Shown here piece after piece: positions 15,025-23,659 of a stretch of DNA of 48,466 bases. The position numbers and the translations under genes are program-made. The notes under the pieces are model-generated. The model was not told the DNA's origin and made no database searches. It worked only from the letters and a program-made list of their open reading frames with translations. The stretch is from Nitrosomonadales bacterium. Its GTDB lineage: Bacteria > Pseudomonadota > Gammaproteobacteria > Burkholderiales > Gallionellaceae. Position 1 is the first letter of the stretch, and each line of letters begins with the position of its first letter. The stretch covers positions 1 to 48,466 of the forward strand of contig JACRPU010000066.1 in the NCBI GenBank assembly GCA_016223025.1. The letters are read 5' to 3'.

Positions 15025-16918
15025 GCTCTTCCTCATCCGCGGCTGCGGCGGGCAAGGGCTGCGGCACCTTGCCGAGCAGGTAATAGTCCAGCACCTTGCG
15101 TGCGATGGGTGCGGCGGTGGAACCGCCGTGGCCGCCGTTTTCCGCCAGCACCGCCAGAGCGATCTTCGGCTTGTCGGCAGGTGCGAAGCCGATAAACCAG
15201 GCATGGTCGCGATGGCGCTCCTGCACCTGGCTTTCGATATATTGCTCACCCTGTTTGATGCCTACCACCTGCGCCGTGCCGGTTTTTCCGGCAAATGCAT
15301 AGGGTGTCCCCGCACCTGCCCCCGCAGCCGTACCCCCCGGTTGCATCACCGCAACCATGGCGCGTTTCACCAGCGAGAAGTGATCGGGGTTGAGTTTGAG
15401 GTCGAAATCCGGCCCGGCTTCCGGGGCGGGCGCTTCGCTGTCGCCCGATCGCTGTACTTGCCGCACCAGGCGCGGGCGGTAGCCGGCGCCGCCGTTGGCG
15501 AGTATCGCCGTGGCGAGCGCCAGTTGCATCGGCGTGACCAGGTCGTAGCCCTGGCCGATGCCCGCCGACACGGTGTCGCCCGCGTACCATTTCTGCTGGT
15601 GGCGCCTCTGCTTCCACTCCTGCGAAGGCAGCAGGCCGGCCACTTCGCCTTCGAGGTCAATGCCGGTTTTTTTGCCGAAACCGAACTGCGACAGATAAGC
15701 GTGTATGTTGTCTATTCCCAGTTCGGTGGCCAGCCCGTAATAATACGTGTCGCACGACACGACGATGGACTTGAACATATCCACGCTGCCGTGACCGCCC
15801 TTTTTCCAGTCGCGGTACTGGTGGCTGCTGCCCGGCAGGGTGTAGTAGCCGGGGTCGCCGATGGTGTGGCCGGGCGAGCGTTTATTGTAATGCAGGCCGG
15901 CCAGCGCCATGAACGGTTTGATGGTGGAGCCGAGCGGGTACTGGCCGCGCAGCGCGCGGTTGTTGAGCGGCACGTCGGGCGAATTGTTCAGCTCGCCCCA
16001 GCTTTGCTCGTCAATGCCGTCAATGAAGAGGTTCGGGTCGTAGCCCGGCCTGCTGACAAAAGCCAGCACCTCGCCGTTGCTCGGATCAATCGCCACCAGC
16101 GCGCCCCGGTAATTTCCGAACGCCCGGTCGGCAACTTCCTGCAACGTGGCGTCCAAAGTCAGCACCAGGTTGTTGCCCGACACCGGCGGGGTGCGCGAAA
16201 GCACGCGCACCCCGCGCCCGCCCGCATCCACCTCCACCTGCTCGATGCCGGTGGTGCCGTGCAATTTGCTTTCGTAGCTCTGCTCGATGCCGGTTTTGCC
16301 GATGTAATCCGAGCCCCGGTAATTGGCGGCGCTGTCATCTTCTTCGAGCTGCTGGATGTCGCTCTCGTTGATGCGCCCGATATAACCGATCAGGTGCGAG
16401 GTAAGTTCGCGATAGGGATATTCGCGGAACAGGCGCGCCTTGATTTCCACCCCGGCGAACCGGTAGCGTTGCGCGGCAAACCGCGCGACTTCTTCGTCCG
16501 ACAGGCGGTTGCGTATCGGCAGGCTCTCGAAATCGTGGCTCTCCGCCAGCAGTTTCTTGAAGCGCTTGCGATCCCTGGGCTGGATTTCCACGATCTGCGA
16601 CAACCGCTCGATGGTGCCCTCCAGATCGCCCGCCTTGCCGGGGGTGATTTCCAGCGTGTAGCCGGAATAATTGTGTGCCAGCACCACGCCGTTACGGTCC
16701 AGTATCAACCCGCGGTTGGGCACGATAGGCACGACCGAAATGCGGTTGCTCTCCGCCAGCGTCTGGTAATGGCTGTATTTGACCACCTGCAAATAGACGA
16801 AGCGCGCCAGCAATATCAGCAGCATGACCAGCACGAAACCCAGGCTCAGCGCCAGGCGCAGCCGGAAGTGATAAATTTCGCGCTGGATATTTTTAAGTTC
16901 GACGCGGCGCTTCATCAT
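15017..16918 (-). CDS. mrdA: Penicillin-binding protein 2 (elongation transpeptidase)
   Basis: 633 residues. The N-terminal membrane anchor (about 20-42) and pedestal (PNRGLILDRNG) are followed by the transpeptidase domain. Active-site Ser331 and Lys334 lie in GSTIKPF, SCD occurs in IVVSCDTYYYG, and KTGTAQV completes the set. It works with RodA in rod-shape elongation. ATG 16918 is followed at once by a second ATG. No ribosome site is visible in the 20 bases upstream, which is the junction with the inserted hsdR/toxin-antitoxin block, so the native leader was probably lost. Confidence 0.94.
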   Translation of the reverse strand: MMKRRVELKNIQREIYHFRLRLALSLGFVLVMLLILLARFVYLQVVKYSHYQTLAESNRISVVPIVPNRGLILDRNGVVLAHNYSGYTLEITPGKAGDLEGTIERLSQIVEIQPRDRKRFKKLLAESHDFESLPIRNRLSDEEVARFAAQRYRFAGVEIKARLFREYPYRELTSHLIGYIGRINESDIQQLEEDDSAANYRGSDYIGKTGIEQSYESKLHGTTGIEQVEVDAGGRGVRVLSRTPPVSGNNLVLTLDATLQEVADRAFGNYRGALVAIDPSNGEVLAFVSRPGYDPNLFIDGIDEQSWGELNNSPDVPLNNRALRGQYPLGSTIKPFMALAGLHYNKRSPGHTIGDPGYYTLPGSSHQYRDWKKGGHGSVDMFKSIVVSCDTYYYGLATELGIDNIHAYLSQFGFGKKTGIDLEGEVAGLLPSQEWKQRRHQQKWYAGDTVSAGIGQGYDLVTPMQLALATAILANGGAGYRPRLVRQVQRSGDSEAPAPEAGPDFDLKLNPDHFSLVKRAMVAVMQPGGTAAGAGAGTPYAFAGKTGTAQVVGIKQGEQYIESQVQERHRDHAWFIGFAPADKPKIALAVLAENGGHGGSTAAPIARKVLDYYLLGKVPQPLPAAAADEEEHD

Positions 16919-16936
16919 TGAGAAAGTTAGCCACGG

Positions 16937-16990
16937 TTAATCGCAAACTTCGTCCTCAAAGACGATTTCGGTATGGATGGGTGCGCTCAT
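16937..16990 (-). pseudogene. 17-codon stub of type I restriction subunit HsdR
   Basis: From ATG 16990 the minus strand reads MSAPIHTEIVFEDEVCD and then stops at 16937. This closely matches how HsdR (type I restriction endonuclease subunit R) proteins begin, with HxEIxFEDExC; this is recognition from memory. The remaining thousand or so residues are absent and mrdA begins 18 bases later. The start lies 21 bases after the small gene at 17012, as if hsdR had been the next gene of that operon. It marks the deletion junction of a former type I restriction locus. Confidence 0.6.
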
Positions 16991-17011
16991 ATTTGTGGAT
17001 TGGGTGGTGGA

Positions 17012-17194
17012 TTAAATAGACTCTCGGTCTGATTTTGCTTGTTCAGCAACCACCTGATCAATTGCCGCATCCAACTCAGCAAACATCTGCTCCGATGGAA
17101 TCGCGGGGCGCGGATCGCGTCGGCTGGCTGCAATGGCCTCGCGCAGATCAACGCGCACCAACACTGCATCGGTGAGCCTGGTGTAAGTGACCAT
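17012..17194 (-). CDS. Small protein of the toxin-antitoxin operon
   Basis: 60 residues, starting at ATG 17194, which overlaps the higA stop by one base (TAATG). The sequence is soluble, with a central basic stretch (AIAASRRDPRP) and an amphipathic C-terminal helix (EQMFAELDAAIDQVVAEQAK). I do not recognise a named family. Tight coupling to higA makes it a real third member of the operon. Its position between the antitoxin and an hsdR stub suggests it travelled with a type I restriction locus. Function unknown. Confidence 0.55.
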   Translation of the reverse strand: MVTYTRLTDAVLVRVDLREAIAASRRDPRPAIPSEQMFAELDAAIDQVVAEQAKSDRESI

Positions 17195-18324
17195 TATTTT
17201 TCTTCTGCCTCATGTCCCCAGCTATAGCGAACCTTCAAGCGGTTGAACTGCTGCCAGCCGATATGACCATCATATTGAAGGCGACCCAGCACGATGCCGG
17301 GTGCTACGTTTATATGCTTGGCGAAGTCGCGAATTATCTGCTCGCCGGGCAATGAGTGGGCCAGCAGTGCCTTGTAGTCGGTGGGCGGAATCAGCGAGTC
17401 GCGGGCAAAAGCATCCGCCTCCTTCTCTTCCTGCGGGTTCAGGCCGTCCTCGCCAAGCGTATCGAGGAACGTCATCCGCTTGCCGTGCTTCAAGAGATGC
17501 CCTGCCTCGTGGAAGAATGAAAACCACAGCTTGTCGTCAGTTTTGCCACGCAGGCTCAGCATGATGAGCGCCTTGCTCGCACTCAGCCATTTCGTCGCAC
17601 CGCTAACGGGGCAGCCCTTCGGGGCAGGTTCCAAAACTACGGCAATGCCGACACGGGCGCAAAGCTCGATGAGCTTGGGCGTAAAAACCTTCGGATCATG
17701 TTCTGCTGTCAGTACACGTATCTGCTGCAAGGTTGCCTCGAAGGCTACACGGTCATAATCGCCCAGCCGCATATCCTCCGCAGCCCGCTCCCCTCGGCGC
17801 AGCCACGCCGAAACGGCAGCAGGTTCGCGGATCAGTTTCGCGGATGCGCGGTAAGCGGCGACCGGCTGTTCATATTGGGTCCGCCATGCCGCCACGTCGG
17901 CCACACCGAAATAGCGCAGGCACTCGAAGACCTGCTGGGCCTTACACTTCACTTTTTTCACCCAGCCGAACTTCACCATGTCGGACAGGGGTAGCTCTTT
18001 CAACCAGTCGGTATGCTCGGCCAATGCCTTGAGTGCTTCCTGACGTGCCAGATGCTCGCGATATTGGGCTTCCAGATTCAACCAGAAGCGGGCCGTGCTG
18101 CCCAGCACACGTTCCAGTTTAAGCGCAGTTTCCTCGGTAATGGGTGCATTGCCCTTCAATAACAGATTCACGTGTTTGGTGGTGAAGCTGGTGCGTGTAG
18201 CCAAATCAGCCTGCGTCCAGCCCCGTTCTTCCAGCAGGTCGCCAATGGACTCGCCGGGCACAGCCACCCAATCGGGCGCAAAGTCAGCCAGCGTCTCGTA
18301 GGTGCGCAACACAGCATTAGTCAT
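17194..18324 (-). CDS. higA: HigA-type antitoxin fused to an ImmA/IrrE-like metallopeptidase
   Basis: 376 residues, about four times a simple HigA (around 100). Residues 25-70 are an HTH domain (SIGDLLEERGWTQADLATRT, VLGSTARFWLNLEAQYRE), typical of HigA/VapI antitoxins. The C-terminal half carries an ImmA/IrrE zinc-protease signature HEAGH, with His272, Glu273 and His276, and a downstream acidic NPQEEKEADAFARD helix giving the third ligand region. The HTH should bind the operon's own promoter. The protease might act on the toxin, on itself or on another repressor; that is inference. It overlaps higB by eight bases. Confidence 0.85.
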   Translation of the reverse strand: MTNAVLRTYETLADFAPDWVAVPGESIGDLLEERGWTQADLATRTSFTTKHVNLLLKGNAPITEETALKLERVLGSTARFWLNLEAQYREHLARQEALKALAEHTDWLKELPLSDMVKFGWVKKVKCKAQQVFECLRYFGVADVAAWRTQYEQPVAAYRASAKLIREPAAVSAWLRRGERAAEDMRLGDYDRVAFEATLQQIRVLTAEHDPKVFTPKLIELCARVGIAVVLEPAPKGCPVSGATKWLSASKALIMLSLRGKTDDKLWFSFFHEAGHLLKHGKRMTFLDTLGEDGLNPQEEKEADAFARDSLIPPTDYKALLAHSLPGEQIIRDFAKHINVAPGIVLGRLQYDGHIGWQQFNRLKVRYSWGHEAEEK

Positions 18325-18646
18325 GGTAATCCCCCGCTTCGATAATCGTTATTTCATCAACCTGCGACCAGTCAATCGAGCCGTCGGCCTTGAAAGGCGG
18401 CGGCTGGCATGTCGGCTTAAAGATCAATCGCATTCCCTTGTGCAAATCCACGGCAAACTGACCGGCCCGGTCATATTCCAGCGGGTGCGGACGGCCAATC
18501 GCCAATTCGCTGACCACACTGGCAGCGTGAAGTTCGGAGAGGCGCCGCTGCAACTTCTTCGCCGACTCCATCCCCAGCTTCTTGACGGCTACTTTGGATT
18601 GCTTGCACAAAGTCTCGACATCTTCGTCTTCGTAGGAGACTTTCAT
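18317..18646 (-). CDS. higB: HigB-type toxin (RelE/ParE superfamily)
   Basis: 109 residues. The fold signature is an N-terminal KLGMESAKKLQRRLSELHAA helix pair, then PHPLEYDRAGQFAVDLHKGMRLIFKP beta strands and a final strand DEITIIEAGDYHD, as in host-inhibition-of-growth toxins that cleave mRNA on the ribosome. Toxin before antitoxin is the HigBA order. No Shine-Dalgarno sequence is seen before ATG 18646, and the predicted operator ends only about 11 bases upstream, so the message may be leaderless or nearly so. The gene is intact. Confidence 0.82.
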   Translation of the reverse strand: MKVSYEDEDVETLCKQSKVAVKKLGMESAKKLQRRLSELHAASVVSELAIGRPHPLEYDRAGQFAVDLHKGMRLIFKPTCQPPPFKADGSIDWSQVDEITIIEAGDYHD

Positions 18647-18657
18647 TCGATTAGTTT

Positions 18658-18688
18658 ACCATAATGGTTAATGGTTCTGGCAACCATT
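18658..18688 (-). promoter_or_regulatory. Predicted higBA operator
   Basis: Two inverted repeats lie just upstream of higB: accat-a-atggt (18658-18668) and aatggtt/aaccatt around a five-base loop (18670-18688). They share the atggt half-site, which makes four half-sites in 31 bases. HigA HTH proteins repress their own operon by binding such palindromes. Assignment is by position and symmetry only. Confidence 0.5.
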
Positions 18689-18787
18689 GAATGACATGAG
18701 TAGACCGTAGTCGCCAATTTTTCGCCCGAATTGCGCCCACGAACCATAGCCTGGTGGGGTGAGCAGGGGTTTTGTCTGATGTAACCA

Positions 18788-18923
18788 CTAGTAGAGCGTT
18801 CCGGCAAAACCATTACCGTTCGCGGTGAGCTTGTCGAACCGCTAGTCCCGCGCCAATACTGGCCTTCGACAAGCTCAGGCCGAACGGTTTATTTGTAACC
18901 GTTTTAACGGAACGCTCTACTAG
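18788..18923. repeat. 136-bp MITE-like palindrome with 15-bp perfect terminal inverted repeats
   Basis: ctagtagagcgttcc at 18788-18802 is matched exactly by ggaacgctctactag at 18909-18923. Inside, gagcttgtcgaa and ttcgacaagctc form a second perfect 12-bp inverted pair, so the whole element could fold into one long cruciform. The right inner arm carries ccttcgacaagctc followed by aggccgaacgg, a short repeat also seen in frame in gatB. No gene is present. The element may be moved by a transposase in trans. It lies in the foreign block between mreD and the toxin gene. Confidence 0.75.
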
Positions 18924-18928
18924 ACATT

Positions 18929-18961
18929 CGACTAGGCTGTCAAAAGACGACAGCCAAGTCG
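18929..18961 (+). repeat. Family P hairpin, intergenic copy
   Basis: cgact-a-ggctgtc pairs with gacagcc-a-agtcg around the loop aaaagac, giving a 13-position stem with one mismatch. The 3' flank gctggttatg matches the copy at 132-164. This is the best-formed intergenic member of the family that also occurs inside murD and ddl. Confidence 0.8.
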
Positions 18962-18973
18962 CTGGTTATGCCC

Positions 18974-19137
18974 CGCGGTTTTGAATCCGCGTGGGCACAA
19001 AGGCGTGCCCACCCTACCCGACTATTTTAGATGCACAGGTCAATGTGCCCCAACACGGTATCGGTAATGGCTTTCGTAGGTTGGGTTAGCAGTTTCACCG
19101 CGTAACCCAACATCAATTCACCAAGGCTGTTGGGTTA
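18974..19137. repeat. Cluster of short palindromic repeats upstream of mreD's end
   Basis: Three structures follow each other: cgcgg/ccgcg (18974-18991), gtgggcac/gtgcccac (18991-19012) and ttgggtta/taacccaa (19081-19110), the last with an extra gttgggtta half at about 19129. No gene is visible between 18689 and 19177; the stretch is wholly repeats and spacer. Motifs of the last two types are common between genes in many bacteria. They may also act as bidirectional terminators, but none has a clear T run. Confidence 0.55.
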
Positions 19138-19177
19138 AACGTCCGCGTCAATCTGTGGCAGCCCGTGTTTTGGGGTT

Positions 19178-19693
19178 TCATAGTTCCGCTTCAGCGCGAG
19201 GCCGGCGCAAGGCCTGCAACAGCAGGGTCAGGGGCGCCCACAGCAGGGCCGACACCACGCTGCCGGCAAAGTATTCCCACGCGACATACCCGTGCAACTG
19301 CCAATGCACCGCAGCGTATACGGCATACGCCAGCAGCAGCACCGGAAACACCTGCAGGGTTTGCTGGCGCAGATCGAACATCTGCACGCGGCGGTGCAGC
19401 ACGATGCCGCCGAACGCCAGCACCGAGTAGGCCAGCGCGTGCTGTCCGAACAGGCTGGCGTTGGCCACGTCGGCGAATATGCCCACCAGCCAGGCCACGC
19501 CGATGCCGACGCGATAGGGTTTGTGGATGCACCAGTACAGCGCCACCAGGGCGACAAAATCCGGTCGCAGCGCCAGCCAGATGCCCTGCCAGGGCAGCCA
19601 GTTCAGCAGCAGCGCGACCAGCAGGCTTAACGCTATAAACAGATTGCTGGCAGGCAGCAGGAATTCCTGATTTTTTGGGAGGGATGCGCTCAC
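19178..19693 (-). CDS. mreD: Rod-shape-determining protein MreD
   Basis: 171 residues from GTG 19693, which overlaps the mreC stop (GTGA). This start was chosen over in-frame upstream extensions, which are mreC sequence read in another frame. Five to six hydrophobic helices are visible and the family block LRPDFVALVALYWCIHKPYRVG is clear. MreD is the small membrane partner of MreC in the elongasome. Downstream, where mrdA should follow, lies about 2.2 kb of inserted DNA. Confidence 0.88.
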   Translation of the reverse strand: MSASLPKNQEFLLPASNLFIALSLLVALLLNWLPWQGIWLALRPDFVALVALYWCIHKPYRVGIGVAWLVGIFADVANASLFGQHALAYSVLAFGGIVLHRRVQMFDLRQQTLQVFPVLLLAYAVYAAVHWQLHGYVAWEYFAGSVVSALLWAPLTLLLQALRRPRAEAEL

Positions 19694-20598
19694 GGTTTCT
19701 TCCGCCTGCCCTTTCCGGGCTTGTCGGCAGCGGCAGTTTCCTCTTCGGGGCGTTCCGGCAGCTTCGGCAGGCCGGACAGGATCAGCAAATGGCGCTGTCT
19801 GGCCACTCCGGCAATCGGGGTACACTGGATGCGAGCAAACGGATAGGCTGGGTCGCGCTCGATGCGGCTCACTCTGGCCACCGGCAAGCCGGGCGGGTAA
19901 GTTCCGCCAATTCCCGATGTCACCAGCGTATCGCCGTTCTGGATGTCGGCGCTGACCGGCATGTAGCGCAGCGCCAGCTCGCTGGTGTCGCCGGAGCCGA
20001 ACACGATGGAGCGCAGGCCGGTGCGCAGCACCTGCACCGGTACGGCATGGTCTTTGTCGGTGATCAGCGTGACTTCGGAGAGCCACGGGTGGACGCGGGT
20101 GACCTGGCCGACGATACCGGTGTCATCCATCACCACCTGCCCCGCCTGCACGCTGGCTTGCGCGCCCTTGTCCAGAAACAGCTTGCGCTTGAAGATGTCG
20201 CGCTCGACGTACGCGATCTCGGCCAGTTGCATGGGGTAGCCGGCATTCTGCTGCACCGCCAGCAACTGGCGCAGATTCCGGTTCTCCGCTTGCAGCACCT
20301 GCAATTGCTGCAACTGCACGGCATCCGTGCTGTGCTGCTGGCGCAGCCCGTCGTTTTCGCGGATCAGGTTGCTCTGGAGAGTGAGAAAGGCATCGGCCTG
20401 CTGCCACAGCGAACCCGGCACTGCAACCAGCCGCTGCAGCGGATAAAGCAGGATGGAAAGCGCGTTGCGCGCGGATTCCAGGTATTTGAAGCGGGCATCC
20501 ACAAACAGCAGCAGCAACGACAGCAGGACGAAGAACGCCAGCCGCACGGCAGGGCTGGGGCCGCGATTGAAGAAACGGAAAGACTGGGTGTGCTCCAT
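19690..20598 (-). CDS. mreC: Rod-shape-determining protein MreC
   Basis: 302 residues. A short cytoplasmic tail and one membrane helix (about 17-36) precede a coiled coil (about 65-110; QLQQLQVLQAENRNLRQLL), then the periplasmic beta domain (VVMDDTGIVGQVTRVHPWLSEVTLITD) and a basic C-terminus (KPGKGRRKKP). It scaffolds PBP2/RodA with MreB. The start codon directly abuts a heptamer-repeat arm, so no ribosome site is visible where one would be expected; translation may depend on coupling to mreB. Confidence 0.9.
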   Translation of the reverse strand: MEHTQSFRFFNRGPSPAVRLAFFVLLSLLLLFVDARFKYLESARNALSILLYPLQRLVAVPGSLWQQADAFLTLQSNLIRENDGLRQQHSTDAVQLQQLQVLQAENRNLRQLLAVQQNAGYPMQLAEIAYVERDIFKRKLFLDKGAQASVQAGQVVMDDTGIVGQVTRVHPWLSEVTLITDKDHAVPVQVLRTGLRSIVFGSGDTSELALRYMPVSADIQNGDTLVTSGIGGTYPPGLPVARVSRIERDPAYPFARIQCTPIAGVARQRHLLILSGLPKLPERPEEETAAADKPGKGRRKKP

Positions 20599-20684
20599 GG
20601 TCAGTAGCCGGTGGTCAGGTGTCAGTTGCCAGTCCGGTGCATCATGTCACTCTGACAACTGACTACTGACCACTGACATCTGAC
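20599..20684. repeat. Heptamer-array hairpin between mreC and mreB
   Basis: Arm 1 (20599-20633) and arm 2 (20651-20684) are both built from 7-bp units: ggtcagt, agccggt, ggtcagg, tgtcagt, tgccagt against tctgaca, actgact, actgacc, actgaca, tctgacc. The arms are near reverse complements separated by about 17 bases, so the unit can fold into one long hairpin. Seven-base periodicity is seen directly. The same architecture recurs at 22111, 39987, 35940 and 45423. Confidence 0.8.
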
Positions 20685-20685
20685 C

Positions 20686-21732
<1,047 letters not shown>

Positions 21733-21774
21733 TTATGCCCGGAGAGTGGCGAGGCGTGCGCCCGCAAAGGCGTT

Positions 21775-21780
21775 TATAAT
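21775..21780 (+). promoter_or_regulatory. Predicted -10 element for gatCAB
   Basis: A perfect tataat lies 35 bases before the gatC start in the mreB-gatC divergent gap. No convincing -35 hexamer is seen 16-18 bases upstream, so the prediction rests on the -10 match and position only. Confidence 0.35.
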
Positions 21781-21815
21781 ACCTTATCCGGCGTATTTCT
21801 ATAAGGTTTGCTCCC

Positions 21816-22103
21816 GTGTCCCTGAGCATAGATGACGTAAAAAAAGTGGCGCAACTGGCGCGGCTGGCGGTAACCGAGCAGGAAGCGCAAACCGCGCACG
21901 CCCAGCTCTCCGGCATCTTCGGCCTGATAGAGGAAATGCGGGCGGTGGACACTTCCGGCATAGAACCCATGTCCCACGCGCAGGACGTGGTGCAGCGCCT
22001 GCGCGAAGATAAGGTTACGGAAGGCAACCAGCGCGAGATGTTCCAGCAGATTGCGCCGCAGGTGGAAAGCGGCCTGTACCTGGTTCCCAAAGTGATCGAG
22101 TAA
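21816..22103 (+). CDS. gatC: Asp/Glu-tRNA amidotransferase subunit C
   Basis: 95 residues from GTG 21816 with ataagg upstream. The family opening SIDDVKKVAQLARLAVTEQE and the IEPMSHAQDVVQRLREDKV block are typical. GatC is the small structural subunit that stabilises the GatA-GatB interface in the complex that converts mischarged Glu-tRNA(Gln) and Asp-tRNA(Asn) to the correct amides. It is first in the gatCAB order. Confidence 0.92.
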   Translation: MSLSIDDVKKVAQLARLAVTEQEAQTAHAQLSGIFGLIEEMRAVDTSGIEPMSHAQDVVQRLREDKVTEGNQREMFQQIAPQVESGLYLVPKVIE

Positions 22104-22110
22104 ACCGGCT

Positions 22111-22180
22111 GGTAGCTTGTAGCCTGTAGCGGGTAGCCAACCGGTTTTGCTGCAAGCTACGAGCTACCGGCTACAAGCTG
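22111..22180. repeat. Heptamer-array hairpin between gatC and gatA
   Basis: Arm 1 runs in 7-bp steps tagcttg, tagcctg, tagcggg, tagcc (22111-22138). Arm 2 (22150-22180) contains the reverse units caagcta, cgagcta, ccggcta, caagct. The two arms are separated by about 12 bases containing aaccggtt. A closely similar unit set is found in the mraY-murD gap, so this is a dispersed family. Confidence 0.8.
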
Positions 22181-22187
22181 ATAAACC

Positions 22188-23642
22188 ATGATAAACGCCT
22201 CGCTCAAACAACTCTCCGCCCAACTGGCTGCAAAAAAAATCTCCAGTGTCGAACTGACGCAGCTATACCTCGACCGCATTGCCGCGCTCAATCCCGGCCT
22301 CAACGCCTATATCACGGTAAACCCGGAGATGTCTCTGGCGCAGGCGCGCGAGGCCGACCAGCGTATTGCGAAGAGTGGGGCATCCCCTTTTACCGGCATC
22401 CCGCTAGCCCAGAAGGACATCTTCTGCGCCAAGGGCTGGCTCACCACCTGCGGCTCCAGGATGCTGCACAACTTCATCTCGCCCTATGACGCGCACGTCA
22501 TCGCGCAATTCAACAATGCGGGCGCGGTGAACCTCGGCAAGACCAACATGGACGAATTCGCCATGGGATCGTCGAACGAGACTTCGCACTATGGCCCGGT
22601 GAAGAACCCGTGGGATAAAACGCGTGTGCCCGGCGGCAGCTCCGGCGGCACGGCGGCGGCGGTCGCGGCGCGGCTGTGCGCGGCGGCTACCGGCACCGAC
22701 ACCGGCGGCTCGATACGCCAGCCCGCCGCGCTGTGCGGCATCTCCGGCCTGAAACCCACTTATGGCGTGTGTTCGCGCTACGGCATGATCGCCTTCGCTT
22801 CCAGCCTGGATCAGGCCGGGCCGATGGCGAAGAGTGCGGAAGACCTCGCGCTGATGCTGAATGTCATGGCGGGGTTCGACGAGCGTGACTCGACTTCGTT
22901 GCAGCGCGAAAAGGAAGACTATGCGCGCGACCTGGCAAAACCGCTCAACGGCCTGCGCATCGGCCTGCCGGAAGAATTCTTTGCCGAAGGCTTGAGCGGT
23001 GATGTCGGCCAGGCCGTGCAAGCCGCCATCGCCGAATACAAGAAACTCGGCGCGACCGTGGTGGACATCAGCCTGCCCAACTCGAAACTTTCCGTGCCGG
23101 TGTATTACGTGCTGGCGCCCGCCGAGGCATCGTCCAACCTGTCGCGCTTCGATGGCGTGCGCTACGGCTACCGCGCGCCGGAGTACAGCGACCTTGCCGA
23201 TATGTACGAGAAGAGCCGCGCGCAGGGCTTCGGCGCGGAAGTGAAGCGCCGCATCCTGATCGGCACCTACGTGCTGAGCCACGGCTACTACGACGCCTAC
23301 TATATCAAGGCGCAGAAAATACGCCGCCTGATCGCGCAGGATTTCACCGATGCGTTCAAGCAGTGCGACATCATCATGGGGCCGACCGCGCCTTCGACCG
23401 CTTTCAAGCTCGGCGAAAAAGGCGACGATCCGGTGCAGATGTACCTCTCGGACATCTACACCATCGCGGTGAACCTCGCCGGTCTGCCCGGCATGTCCAT
23501 CCCCTGCGGCTTCGGCGCAAACGCCATGCCGGTCGGCTTGCAGATCATCGGCAATTATTTCGACGAGGCGCGCATGTTGAACGCCGCGCATCAATATCAA
23601 CTGGCGACCGACTGGCACAGCCGCGCGCCGCAAGGAATTTGA
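22188..23642 (+). CDS. gatA: Asp/Glu-tRNA amidotransferase subunit A
   Basis: 484 residues, standard length. This amidase-signature subunit releases ammonia from glutamine. The Ser-cisSer-Lys triad is present as Lys76 (LAQKDIF), Ser151 ([14 protein letters not shown]) and Ser175 ([11 protein letters not shown]). ATG 22188 follows a repeat hairpin and has no strong ribosome site. gatB does not follow directly: two unrelated genes intervene. Confidence 0.95.
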   Translation: MINASLKQLSAQLAAKKISSVELTQLYLDRIAALNPGLNAYITVNPEMSLAQAREADQRIAKSGASPFTGIPLAQKDIFCAKGWLTTCGSRMLHNFISPYDAHVIAQFNNAGAVNLGKTNMDEFAMGSSNETSHYGPVKNPWDKTRVPGGSSGGTAAAVAARLCAAATGTDTGGSIRQPAALCGISGLKPTYGVCSRYGMIAFASSLDQAGPMAKSAEDLALMLNVMAGFDERDSTSLQREKEDYARDLAKPLNGLRIGLPEEFFAEGLSGDVGQAVQAAIAEYKKLGATVVDISLPNSKLSVPVYYVLAPAEASSNLSRFDGVRYGYRAPEYSDLADMYEKSRAQGFGAEVKRRILIGTYVLSHGYYDAYYIKAQKIRRLIAQDFTDAFKQCDIIMGPTAPSTAFKLGEKGDDPVQMYLSDIYTIAVNLAGLPGMSIPCGFGANAMPVGLQIIGNYFDEARMLNAAHQYQLATDWHSRAPQGI

Positions 23643-23659
23643 GAGCCTTCACGCTTTGT

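Noticed and set aside
13768-15195. 475-codon plus-strand open frame opposite rlpA and rodA
   Set aside because: His/Gln/Arg-rich shadow of certain minus-strand genes.
18974-19137. CRISPR array
   Set aside because: The short repeats are different families, each present once or twice, with no regular spacer-repeat alternation and no cas genes.
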